Shown here piece after piece: positions 1-12,100 of a stretch of 64,000 nucleotides of DNA. The notes under the pieces are model-generated. The model was not told the DNA's origin and ran no database searches. It saw nothing but the letters and a program-made list of their open reading frames with translations. Both the position numbers and the translations under genes were made by a program. The DNA comes from Ricordea florida (taxonomy: Eukaryota > Cnidaria > Anthozoa > Corallimorpharia > Ricordeidae), in the NCBI GenBank assembly GCA_949710005.1, contig OX453281.1:24105362-24169361 (forward strand), read 5' to 3'. Every line of letters begins with the position of its first letter. Within the stretch, counting starts at the first letter, position 1.

Positions 1-21
1 TGACGTGCTCAGAATAGATAA

Positions 22-603
22 TTATACACTAAGTGTTGTCCATTTTGATGTATATTTCCCAAGCTTGTTGTTTCTCATAGCGATTTCTTTTTCGCTGCGA
101 ATTTTATCATTGAGGAAGATATAGAAGGCCTCGAAAGATGGGGGGTGATTCGCTTGTTTAGCTTGAAAGATGAAAAATTTCGCTATCAAAAGAAAGTGGT
201 TAAAGGTGTAAGTAGAAGTAGATTCAGGTTTGTAACCATACAAAATATCACTCGAAGTTACGGTTACGTCGTCGGCTCTTTTCTTATTCCACCAGTCGAT
301 AACTTTAAGCCAGAATTGCTTTACTTTAGGGCATTCAAATAACATATGCGTTAAGGTTTCTCGAGTAGACTCACAATATTTGCACATCGGATCTGGCTTA
401 ATTTTCATTTTATAAAGTATGTCGTTAGTAGGGAGTATATTGTTTACTGAGAGATTATTTCTAGTGGTTTTAACGTTTTGTAGAGCAATGGAACGCCTTT
501 GAAAAGATTCCTTCCGAGACTTTGGAATAGCGGCTATAACGCCATTGTATGTCAAAAAATTGGTCCGCAGATCAAATTTGTCTAGCAGGCTTTTATAGGT
601 TAT
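22..603 (-). pseudogene. LINE-type retrotransposon 3' fragment (zf-RVT region)
   Basis: The minus-strand reading frame (about 190 codons, open from about 603 down to a stop at 22) matches the C-terminal part of LINE ORF2 proteins. It has a stretch reading NNILPTNDILYKMKIKPDP followed by C-x2-C (CKYC), then H-x4-C (HMLFEC) and a Trp-rich tail (FWLKVIDWW), which is the reverse-transcriptase zinc-binding (zf-RVT) pattern. No start codon, reverse transcriptase or endonuclease is present here, so this is the 3' remnant of a longer element. The frame is intact over its whole length, so decay is limited. The LINE clade cannot be fixed from this piece. Confidence 0.75.
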
Positions 604-788
604 AATATAATATGATAATATATGGTAATATAATATTTAATGCGTAGGTAGGTAAATAAGATTTACGTTAATATGTATGTATGTTAATAGGATGGAATGT
701 AACATTGCTTGTGATGATTCCAGATCCCCTCGCAGCGTTCTCAAAATATACGTCACGATTCGATTCTCGTGGTATTTAGGCCATTTAA

Positions 789-1376
789 GGGACCGTTCAT
801 TTCTTACGAGGGAGGGGGGGCTTGGTATGATTCGGGAAGAAGCATTGAAAAATTGCGTGGACCCCCACCCCCTCAGCTTGCCAATTTTTTTCACATGCCC
901 CCACCCCCTCCCTTAAAGCAGGATTTCATTAATGGTTCCTGTTTTTACATTATGCCATTTCAAAGTATTGCGAAAATATTTCACGTGACCCCCCTTTTCC
1001 TCAGGGACGGACCATTAGAAAAGTGATGGGGGGGGGGGAACCAAAAAAAAGTTCATGCAAGGCAAAATGCCAAGAAAAAAAATTCATGCAAAGAAGAAGG
1101 TAAAAAAGGAAGGTCCAATTGTGACTTTTTCACACGTAGTAAAAAAACTTCGTGCAGAGGGGTTCACCTCCAAAAAACAATTCTTGCACAAGCAGTGAGC
1201 GAAAAAAAAAATTCGTGCAAGCTGAAAATTCCCCACCCCCTCCCCCCATCACTTTTCTAATGGTCCGTCCCTTATTTTTTTGGGGGGGATGGCCCACCTC
1301 GAAAGCCGTTTTTTTCGCATGTTCCCCCAAATCCTACCAACTCCCCCCTCCTTCCTCGTAAAAAATAAATGGCCCC
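789..1376. mobile_element. Foldback (MITE-like) element carrying a second MITE inside
   Basis: The two ends are imperfect inverted repeats. The left end reads GGGACCGTTCATTTCTTACG and then a G-run from about 789. The right end reads as its complement up to GGCCCC at 1376. The flanking triplets are TAA and TGA, compatible with a 3-bp PIF/Harbinger-type duplication. The better-defined MITE at 1004-1271 sits inside it, so two insertions are nested. No transposase is encoded. Confidence 0.5.
1004..1271 (+). mobile_element. Harbinger-like MITE family A, copy 1
   Basis: The terminal inverted repeat GGGACGGACCATTAGAAAA plus GTGATGGGG is mirrored at the right end (CATCACTTTTCTAATGGTCC then GTCCC). 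Flanking triplets are TCA and TTA. The interior has no long reading frame; it repeats A-tracts followed by TTCATGCA or TTCGTGCA every 30-40 bp. Copies 2-4 of the same family lie at 13106, 17670 and 53239. Confidence 0.8.
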
Positions 1377-1390
1377 TGAGGGAATTGTGA

Positions 1391-1510
1391 TGAAGCCTTA
1401 AGAAAAAAAACAACCTGGAACGAGATTCAAACCCGTGACCTAGCAAATACAGGTGCGATGCTCTACCAACTGAACATTTCAAAGCCTTTTGTGGTTCGTA
1501 GTCACTTATC
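1391..1510 (-). repeat. tRNA-headed SINE fragment
   Basis: Read on the minus strand, this has an A-box-like TTCAGTTGGTAGAGC and a B-box-like GGGTTTGAATC at about tRNA spacing, with a T-run where the acceptor stem should close. The 5' and 3' ends do not form a proper acceptor stem, so it is a tRNA-derived repeat head rather than a working tRNA gene. It abuts the foldback nest at 789-1376. Confidence 0.5.
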
Positions 1511-2043
1511 GGCCATAGCTCAGTTATAACTTTTTTCTTGGACAGGAGTGTTGTGTTATTGAACTTTGACTTTTCATGTGTCACGTGCGTGTGTTGTTTA
1601 GTATTTAGGCATGCGCACTACAGGAATAGGAGAGGAATTAAACATGGCAGTTTCATGAGCACATGCACGCTGTTGTCTCTTGAATCACTCGACAAAAAGC
1701 TAGCGGCTTAGGAGCGTCAATGATAACTTAGTGTGTGCTCCTTCATTCTTTAAAGTGGTCCTATTTTTAGAACGTTAAGTTTGCCGAAAATTATCTGAAG
1801 ACAGCAGCGCTTTCTAAACGCGCAGATCAGCTGCGCGTCTTTCTGGTTCATTTCTACCATACTCGTACATTCACACCATGGGGCCATTTTGATGTGCTTT
1901 GCTTAGTTTTTATGGATTTTACAAAACAAGGCTTACATGTGAAAAGGGGCAGCGTAGGCTAAGTGTGGGCTTCCTGTGTTAGCCTACTCGTTTTAAGTCA
2001 GATACACAGCAAAGAAGGCGACACTCGTTTTCCCTGTTTGTAG

Positions 2044-2229
2044 CTTTGGTGTCACCACTTGCCCAGTCTGTTTGGAGGGTTTTCTTCACAAGGACCCCGT
2101 TCGAATACCCTGTGGTCACGTGATCTGCCTTGTTTGCATGTCGCAATGGATTGGCAAACAGCGACGGTGCCCAGTATGCAAGCAAGATGTACCGGACGAC
2201 TTCAAAGTTGCGCCCTCAAAACGTATCAA
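2044..2229 (+). other. RING-finger exon of the RNF213-like gene
   Basis: First recognisable exon, preceded by a T-rich tract and TAG at 2041-2043 and followed by the donor GTATGT at 2230. It encodes a C3HC4 RING: CPVC, then CGH, CLVC and a closing CPVC. It ends in phase 2; AA plus G from the exon at 3490 makes a lysine codon. The next upstream exon could not be identified in 1-2043. Confidence 0.9.
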
Positions 2230-5200
2230 GTATGTTGTACTAGAGCTGCAAATACTTAGATTGTTATATGGGAGCTTGCTAAAAATTACAAAAGCAGGTC
2301 AAGGAAAACGGTAATGAAACTCAGGGAAGTGTAAGAAATTGCAGCCTTGCGTTGTTTTATGCAACGTGTCAAAAATGTTAAGCCAATGATTGTTGGGTTA
2401 ATTATACAACTACCTCTAAATCCAATATTGGCAACTGTCCAGTTTTTCTTAAATTGGACACCTATCCAATTTAAGAAAAATTGGACAGTTGCCAATATTG
2501 GATTTAGAGGTAGCTATATAATTAACAAATAACAGGACTCCGTGCTTGTCCAATTAAGAAAATGTTGGATTCGAAAATTCCTTGGAACACCAAATTGGAC
2601 TCGGCCTGTGGCCTTGTCCAATTTTGGTGTTCCTCTGAATTTTCTCATCCAATATTTTCTTAATTGGACAGCATGGAGTCCTATTTTATATACGAATAGC
2701 GTTGTCTATATGTTGAAGTGTTAGCGGCGTGCTAAAATGGTTTTTGTCGTTTAACCAAGAAACTTACATTAAGCTGCAAGGAGGCCTCTAAAAAATTCTG
2801 AGGTCTCTTTGGTGATTCGTGAGTAAGATATCAATTTCAGTAAAGGGTGAGGGTATATGTCGAAAGTGAAGTGACAAAAAAATACAAGCTGCTATTTGTT
2901 GACTTCATAGTTTGTGTTATTTGTTTGTTTTTTTTTTAATAATATTTTATTATTTATGAAATCAACAAACTGTCTTTTAAAGGAAGATAAACTAGAAAGA
3001 GATGTTATTAAAAGTGGCAGTGTGGATTGCTGCTGCCGAGATCAGTCCGGAAGGTTTAGCGTTTTTTAGGAGACGCGCGCCTTGCAAAAGCTAGCTATCG
3101 CGGCTTTTCTGTTGTAATCCATTCAAAACCTTGCCAAACGCAGCTCAAGAAAACAGCAAACTACTTTACGACAGTTTTAAAGCATCCATTATTGATTTTA
3201 TGGTAGTACATTCATGTCCTATATACACCAAACATTTAAAGCATTTTAACTCTTCTGCTTTTCAAGATATCTTGCTGAAAAAATTCATGTAAACAAAGCA
3301 TCAAGTAAGAAACAACGTGTAGAAGTATAAGACTTTTTGCTGCAAGCGTTTTTGTGTAATTATCGATTGAAAACTCAAACAGGTCTGGAAGAACGGCTTC
3401 AAAATATAGGACATGAATGTATTACCGATTTTACGTCTTCATGTATGCAACTACTTTTTTTGTTATTTATTTTGTTTATTCTCTTACAGGAAAACTATTC
3501 AAGAACACTGCGATTTTCGGCGGCGCTGTAACTCATTCTTCATGGAACTGGTTTCAACGCTTTGCTTTGGCTCTCTGCCTGGTAGTCACGTGATGGACTC
3601 TGACCTGTTCGCCATGTTCCTGAGCTACGTCATCAATGCTCGTTCCCAGACCAAACACTTCTCACCCTTCCCCGAGCATGGTATTGACGCTACGCCAGTG
3701 GTGAGATCGTTTCTGCTGAAGCAACTGATGAGGAACCGGTTAGTCATTAACACTGTAGTGCAAGATCTTGAGTGTGTTGTCATCAGTAATTTTGGCGTAC
3801 AACCCCGAGATAGGCCTAGATACAAAAACCCCGTATTTATCCGGATAATCCCACTAGAATTTCTATAAATCTCCATTTTCTTTCTACAAACCTTAAAAAA
3901 ATCTCATTTCTTTATCAATAACTTACATACCAAAGAATAGTGGGAATTATTATTCATGGCAAAACCGCTGAACTGATTTTCAGATACCGGCAAAACACCG
4001 CCTCAGAACTGACAAAGTGTAAACGATAACTAGTTAATAGCGTCATAAACTTGTAAATATCGTTCAGATTTATGTAGATATTTCACTCCGAATTAATTTA
4101 AAATTGATGAAGGCAGCAATTTATTCATTGATAAGAATTTTGCCGCAAAAAAAATTAAAAAACAAATGAGAATTTTGCCACAAAAACCTCATAATTTCTA
4201 CAAATATCCACGTTTTCTAAAAATGTTTTTAAGGTCTAAGAATCCTCCCCAAAATCCTGATTTTTGTATGTAAGCCTACCCGCAGGAGAGTGTGAGGGGG
4301 ATGGATAATGGGAAGTCGTCTTTGCGAAAGCGAAGGGTGCCAATCGCTTAGCTGGAATGCATCCTACTAATCAAACACGAGAGACAGTGTTTAATCTCAC
4401 ATAAAACACTAAAATAGTAATCAAACACGAGAAACAGTGTTTAATCTCACATAAAACACTGAAAAGAGAGCTTAAAATACGACGCGCAGCGGAGTATTTT
4501 CAGTGAAATGTGTGTTTGATATGTGATGACACGTATATATGGAGTGTTTGGTATCACTCCTCAAAGGAGATGATTTGGAATGAGAAGTCAAGGATGAGAA
4601 AACAAGCCGTGTTTCATCAGGTATCCAAACACACATGGTGTTTGACTTTCATTGTCTTGCACTTATGAATCATTAATGAGTCTGAGAAGTATTGCACTTA
4701 ATTGTTATATGGTTGTGTCTCACAAGGACTGGGAACTATCGAATTCGCGAATTTGATTGGCTGAATAATAGACTGGTAGCAGTTTCGTAACAACTCCTGT
4801 CGTTCTGATTGATGTTGGCGCGATTTCGTTTCGATGGCATTCTTTCTCATTTCACCCAAGATACCTTGACGTTGTTTTGTAGCTCCTTCAATTTGATTGA
4901 GCGCGTTAAGTTCCCAGTGTCGGGTATTAAAAGAAACACGCGCCTAGAGATCACCAAGGTTCGATTCCCGGGCTTGCTCTCCAAATCCTTGTTTTGCGAA
5001 ACGCATCACAGGAGAACATAGTAAAGCACAATTCTGGTTTTGAGTTTATTAAATGTCATATTGTCATTTTCAGTCACGAGGAGGTTAGAGAACACGTGAC
5101 TCGCTACTTGTCCAGGGCTCGCGGTCTGACACCCGATGTTGATCACCTGTTGCAAGTTTGTCAGCTGTTTGTAAACTGCAAAGAGGTTAGCTCTGTTACT

Positions 5201-6268
5201 AAGTCAGATGTAATTCTCATGGTCACGTACAGAGGAGAGCCAAACATGACTCTGAGAGTCGCAGGTTGTAATTACGTGTACATCATTTTTGGGATCCAAG
5301 GCTGGACGCTGGGGTTAAGAATGCTGTTCAAAAATAGACTCATTATGATAATGTTCGAAGTCTGACACGAAGAGGAAATGATCGAAGTTAGAATCACTTT
5401 GTACAGTTTGATTCCTAAAGTGAATGTAAAATAGAAGAAGCAGCTTGTATTCGCACAATGGCGTACTGTCACTTCAAGTTTAATTTGTGCCCTGGTAAAA
5501 ACAAAAACGGTTATGTACTGTAATAAATTTGGTGCTGTGACGTTAAACGGTCCAGTCAGTGATTCCCTAACATCTGTTAAGCAACTGGGTATAGGTTTTC
5601 TTCTTAGGCCTGATCGGGTAGCGCCGTGCGAATAGCACTTGTCCTCTATCAAGGTGGCTGGCTTTTATTTCTTGAAGTTGACGTCGTAAATGGCTGGAGT
5701 TGAGTTTTGTTGTTATTTTTCCCCTTACTCTAAGGGTTTTCATACGGGAAATTCGGTTTTCTTACTACACAGAAAACCGGATTGAATTCCCTAGAATTCG
5801 ATCCGAAATCTAAGAGCAGCTTGAAAGTAAACAAGCAGTGACGTTACCTCCTGGTAGAACATTGCTATTTACCAACCTATTATCCCTGAGTGTGCACCGG
5901 AGTTCTGAATTTAGGCCCCGGGGAGGAGCAACGGGAAAGTTGGGGCACAGGGGGAAAGGGGGGGCGCAGGGGGAAAGGAGGGGGGGCATTTAGGCTCGGT
6001 GAATCATAACTTTTTAAGGTGCATCAATTACTTGGGGAGCAGGGTTGGCGCAGTGGTGAGAGTGGTGAGAGCGCTCGCCTTCCGCCAATGTGTCCTTGGC
6101 TCGATTCCCGGATCGGCGTCATATGTGGGCTGAGTTTGTTGCTTCTCTACTCTGCTCCGAGAGGTTTTTCTCCGGGTACTCCGGTTTTCCCCTCTCCACA
6201 AAAACCAATATTTGATTTGAATTGTTTCAGATGAAGAGCCACTTCATTGTGGAAATGCTGAAATAAAG

Positions 6269-6338
<70 letters not shown>

Positions 6339-9138
6339 TTCAAACCAGCGTAGCATCAACTATGTCTTATCCCTGGTTTGTTTTCCTAGGATGCTCTCGT
6401 AGGCCAATACTCCAGAGCTTCAGATAACTTACTATTGATGATCAAACTGGCACAAACCCTGCTCGAAGAATCCGCTGAACATTTAACTTCAAGCTCGCTG
6501 AGGCCCAATCGCGATCTTGATGTAGTCGTCTTGGAGAGTGTCGCAAAAGCGCGATATGCCATAACTCTTGCGGCGGAGTTCATGTTTCAAAGCTGCGTGG
6601 AACACGATAATATTCCATGGCGTGACATCCAGATTAAGAGCGAGATGAGAAGTCTTATTGAATGTGTCAGAAGAACGTGTTACAAGACCCTAAGTCCAGT
6701 ACCACGGCTTTACCTTCTCAAGCAGCTCGTCCGGAGGTTCGGGGCAGATTCTATTCAGATGTTGTGCAAGCAGAAAGATTGCGAATGGATACTTCCTGCC
6801 GAGTGCAGGGATAAGCAGGTGGTAATGTAGTAAAGGGCCAACAGTCTCTTAGATAATTTCGTTAATAAAACAAGCAGTATTAGCTTTCCAAAGAATGATC
6901 ACACTGCATGGTACAGTACTGTTCAGTAGCTTTCCAAAGAATGGTCACACTGCATGGTTTGATCCACAGATGAAAACGTTAGAACCACACTGTATAGTAA
7001 AGCAAACAGTATCACAGTTCAGTACTGTTCAGTAGCTTTCCATGGAATGGTCACACTCCGTGGTTTGATCAACAAATAAGAGCGATACAACAAGTTGTTG
7101 AACAAGTTGATTTAAAATGCAAAACCCTCTGTGTATCATCCGATATCCAAACACGTCACGGTTCTTGATTTTCTTTTTATTTTTCTTATGTATTATTAAT
7201 GACCTGGAAAATATTTCTTGGACGCTTCAGAAACCTCTGATTTTGGTCATGGCATTGTCACAAGGAACTAAAAAAAAAAACTACCCCAAATGTATTCCTT
7301 TTTGCGGGTAGATTTACTGTTCTTTTTTGTGTTTTTGTTTTTTTTTTTTGTCTGTTGGCAGGAGGAAAACCAAGTTCCTGATCGATTTGTTGTTTATGGG
7401 GAGTGCTACCGTAATGTCAGAGAAGGGATGGCTCAGACCGTGTTAAGTGGAACGCCGAAAGAGCTATCAAAGTGGATACAGGTGTGTAAATAAACTTTGA
7501 GCTGGAGGCGCTCTTAAGTTATCTGTCGTATCAAACTGCTGCAAACCTTAGTTTGTGATGAGCGTAATGAGCAGCAGTAATGCGGGATCTGACTGAGTGA
7601 GCCCGTCGTTTTGTCCAAATGTCTTTTCTGGTGAGGGCGGGGGACAAGAAAGGAAGCCAATATTTCAGAAAAAGGGTGTAACAAAGCCCTCTGAAGCTAA
7701 GATGTCCCAGAACTATTGATCGTACGGAAAGGCCAGTCCTCCAGGTCATGAAATTATTCTAATCGTTAAACTTATAAAAAATCATTATCTGCATAGACAA
7801 TTGTTTCTCTGAATTTGTGGGCCACTTCTTACCTTCATCGGAACAATTAATCGCTACTGCAAGTCTGTGGATCGTACATTCAAACCTGTTTCCGTTTTTT
7901 CGATCATTCTAGAGCACCGTGCTTGACCCAGTTCCGAGGAATGTGCTTGCTCTGTTGTCTGAGTACCGCGAGGTTACCACCTGTCACGCTTTCAACTCTC
8001 CCCAAAGGCAGCTAACAGCCAAGGTAACTTTCCTAACAACAATTAACATTCTTCTCGGCGTCTTCTTTTCCACTTGTGCTTGTGTTCCTAAGTTCTTGGT
8101 CTTGTGTCACAACGTTTCTGTCACCTGAGGAGGGCAGGATTGCCGAAACATTGGCAAGACCAAGAACTCAGGAACACAAGCACAAGTGGAAAAGAAGACG
8201 CCGAGAAGAATGTTAATACAGAGTGCCACGTGCGCCCAACTCAATAATAATGCGAAATAATTGTTTTAGTATAAATACACAGGTGATTATTTCAAAAAAG
8301 AAAAGAAAAGTATTTTACAACACGAAAAAGTTTTATTTCATCAAAAGCGCGCGAACAACTGGCAGCCATTTTGTTCGTGGAGGTGATTATCGGCTGATAA
8401 TCTGAGATAGCGAACCAATCAGAGAGCGCGATTTTGTATAATCACTTGAGTATTTATACTAATATCGAATATGCAGCACGGCATGTGGTAGAAATTGGCG
8501 CATTGAATTGGTGTATTTGCTGATAAATAATGGAATGAATTGTAGAAATATTTGACGTATGCCTTTTCTTAACTGTTTCAGGCTCACGCTTGCATTAAGG
8601 AATTTCTACTTGATGAACGACATTTGTCCGTGAAGGTGAGAACGGCAAATACGGTTTCTTCAATCCTGTTATTGCGTCAGTATTTGCGTTATTATGATTC
8701 TTGTTTGGTAAACATGTCATAGACAGTGTCTGTTTAAGAAATATAAAACATGTACCGTGTTTCTATCGAGTTTTAGTATAAATCTACTAGCGTTCTATCA
8801 CAAATGCTGCGCTCTAATTGGCTACGCTACCCACTATCTATTCTGTGATAGATAGTGAGTAGCGTAATGGCGGCCGCTTCTTCACGTTTTCGAAGTGTCC
8901 GTGAAGAAGATTTAGACAGTTTACTGGTCGAGGCTGTTCCAGAAAAGACAAAGTTTTGAACGGCTAGTAGATTAATACTAAAACAATTAGATTATTCGCT
9001 CTCGATTTCTATGCGTGATAGTTGACGAGGGCGCAGTCCGAGTCAACTATCACGCGATAGAAATCTCGAGCTCATAATCTAATTGTTTAATAGAAACACG
9101 AGTGGAAGTTTGGGAGCTTTTTCGAGTTCTCCCAAACT

Positions 9139-9177
<39 letters not shown>

Positions 9178-12100
9178 CATGTTTTCTATTTCTTTTAGAA
9201 AACACCGCGACGATAAAAAGGAAAACAACTTTTTAGCTTTGATGACCAAAATGTACATTCACTTTGGTCGCGTCATCATTACGTCAACAGCTCGTGCTAG
9301 TTCTGTGTTTCTATCGAGTTATAGAAACATGAATTCTAACCACTCAGCACGCGTATTTTCTTAGGACTGTTTTCTAATATTAAATGGTAAATATGTATAG
9401 TAAAAAGAATGTTCGGTTCTCAGGTCCGTCCGCTCGCTCTTCAACTGCTGGACAACACCCAGGGTGCTGCGCACCCAGCCCTTCGCGCAGCCCAAGGTCG
9501 CTCTGCTTTGGAACAGAGCCTGGGAGAAATTGTCGTTCATACTGCTGCTATCCTCCATTCTATTGACCAGACCTCTGTTTGTGAACCGCTTCGCCTCCTG
9601 GTGGAAAACCCGGCAGTTCTGAGGGTAAGTGTGTAATCCATGTCTTCCATTTCCATGATCTGAGAAGTTATTCTCCGTATTGAGTACTGTGCATTCTCTT
9701 CTATTGAGTGCGATACTTTGATGTTAGATCGTTTCACTACTCTTGAGTTCATAATGTAATTTTGAATTCTCACTCATTCGAAAATGTAGGGATATATTGT
9801 AAAGAGACGTCGCACTTCTGGCAGTGGAAAGGTTATTGACCTGTTCAAAATTTCTGGATTTAATTCAACATAAGAATGTGATTAAAATTAACACTAGAAA
9901 TACGACTCCCGGAAAAGCTCGCGAGGCATCGTCCGGGTGTAAATAATGTTATTATCATTATTATGATTCTAATTATAATTATTGTTATTGTTATTGTTAT
10001 TGTTATTGATATTGTTATTGTTATTGTTATTGTTATTGTTGTTGTTGTTATTGTTATTGTTATTGTTGTTGTTGTTGTTTTTGTTGTTGTTATTGTTGTT
10101 GTTATTGTTATTATTGTTAATATGCCGTGTGTTTCCAGACAGAATGAAACCGAAAACCTTTCAAGGCTCACTCCGCAGTCCGTTTCTCTGTCAGAGGCCG
10201 TGTTTATCATTTTGTCGATCAAAAAACGTCCGCATTGCAGCCTGTTGCTCTCAGGCTTTGCGTTTTACAGTCTGTCGTTCTACCAAGCACCCCTGTCATG
10301 TCAAGCAGTTTGTTGTATATAGCGACAGCAGGTTAGAATTGCTGCTCATTTTTTGTTTGAATCACAGAATTGCTATCTACCTTCAATGCCGGATGATAAC
10401 CTCGAGGAAGCGATGGCAAGCTTGACCGAAACGGGGAAGTGGTATCGTAAGTATTGGAACACAATGTGAACTTTCCACATTAAACACGCGCGCGTCCTAA
10501 CAAAATTTTTCCGCTAGTTTCTTTTCCATACAATAAAAAGAACATTACACTGTGGCTTGAAGATATGAGTTTTATTTTCTCGTTTTAAAAACAACATTTT
10601 ACTCGCCTGCTACGCTCGCTCGTAAAATATTGTTTTCACCACTCGAAAATAAAATTCATATCTTCGCGCCACCGCGTAGTATCCTCTGTATATTCACAGT
10701 TGGTGCTTGCTGACAATGTTTTTCCAACCTTTCTGCAGTCCTCATATTTTCCGTCTGCCATTGTCTCTATGATGCTACAAAGAGGTGCCAAGTTACTTGA
10801 TACACTGCACCTCTTTGGGGGTGTCAGTAATTTATCAATGGTCTCACACTTTAAAGTTCAACAACTACTTCTTTCCTTCCCCCACCATTCTGAGCCCTCA
10901 AACAAACAACATTGAAAAGGAGAGAGGAAAAGGGGAGGAGGTAGAAAATCAAGAAGGCCTTGTTCCGGTAACGATTTAAATGAAGAAGTGTTCCTTTCTC
11001 AGACGGTCTCGACAATTTTGCAATTTGTTGTGACAACGAACAAGGAAATTCTGTTATGTTATGATTAACAAATCGAATATTAAATCTATGGTTCCTAAAA
11101 TTGAACGTTTCCTTGGCGCATTGCAATCAATTTTTCAAGTCGTAATTCGTTCGTTCGTTTTTTTGTTTGTTTGTTTGATTTTTTTTTTTACTTTTTTTTT
11201 TCTCCTATTCGCGGGAGATTTGTAAGTTAAGCTTTTCCCTCCCAAACGTGTTCTGTGCAACGTCTACTTGCAAAGTATCAAAACCGAAAGCACGTTCATC
11301 AACTGAATGTTATCACATCGTTTTTGCACGAAATTCTCTATACTCACGTGCATTGTAAGTTATGGTTTTCACAAAAGAGAATCGCTATTCAAATCTTGGA
11401 AGTGGAAAATTTAGTTGGCAGCGTTGCCCTGTGATGACACAAGTTGTTTTTGCTTTTATAGAGTGCCCCAAAGGACACCCTTACTATATTGGAGATGTAA
11501 GTATCTATCGTAAGCTTAATCAGTTTCTCACTTCTCCGGATAATCATTGAATTCTCGCTTGGAAATCTTTACACGAGTGACTTTGTAATTATTAAGGAGT
11601 ATAGAGTAAACGAGTCATTATGATGATGATGATGATGATGATGGTGATGGTGATGATGATGATGATGGCGATTTACAATGGTGATGATGACGTTATGGTG
11701 GGTTTTGTTGGTGAACTCGAAAACTCATGGTGCAATCCAGTTTTAACCTTGCCATCTAAAACCAAATACAACAGAAAATAGTTTTATTGTATTCTTCTAG
11801 CATTAAACGACAAATCTTGATCAGTATTTTTTGGTTGTTCTCAGTAGAACAAGACATTTAAGCTGAACGAATGATCTAACTAAATTTTCAAATGACTTAC
11901 TACAGTGTGGGCGACCTGTTGAAGTCAAAGTTTGCCCAGAGTGTAAAGTCAACATTGGTGGTACAGGCTACAACCTTTCACAAGGAAACACATTTGCCCA
12001 AAGGTAGAGCAAGTCATATCTTCATTACTCCTGCTAGGATTAAAATATATGCGTAAGTTAAAAAAAAAAGTTTGTTCGTTGTTATTGACTTTTTGAAGAC

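Noticed and set aside
637..1584. Several 66-111-codon frames on both strands
   Set aside because: All lie in MITE or foldback DNA with G, C and A runs; translations are low complexity.
8125..8149. An active hammerhead ribozyme
   Set aside because: The core words are present but stems I and III and a cleavage triplet are not convincing, so it is listed only as a motif worth checking.
9963..10425. Hydrophobic frames of 119-147 codons
   Set aside because: Produced by the TTATTG microsatellite and running over the real exon in a different frame.
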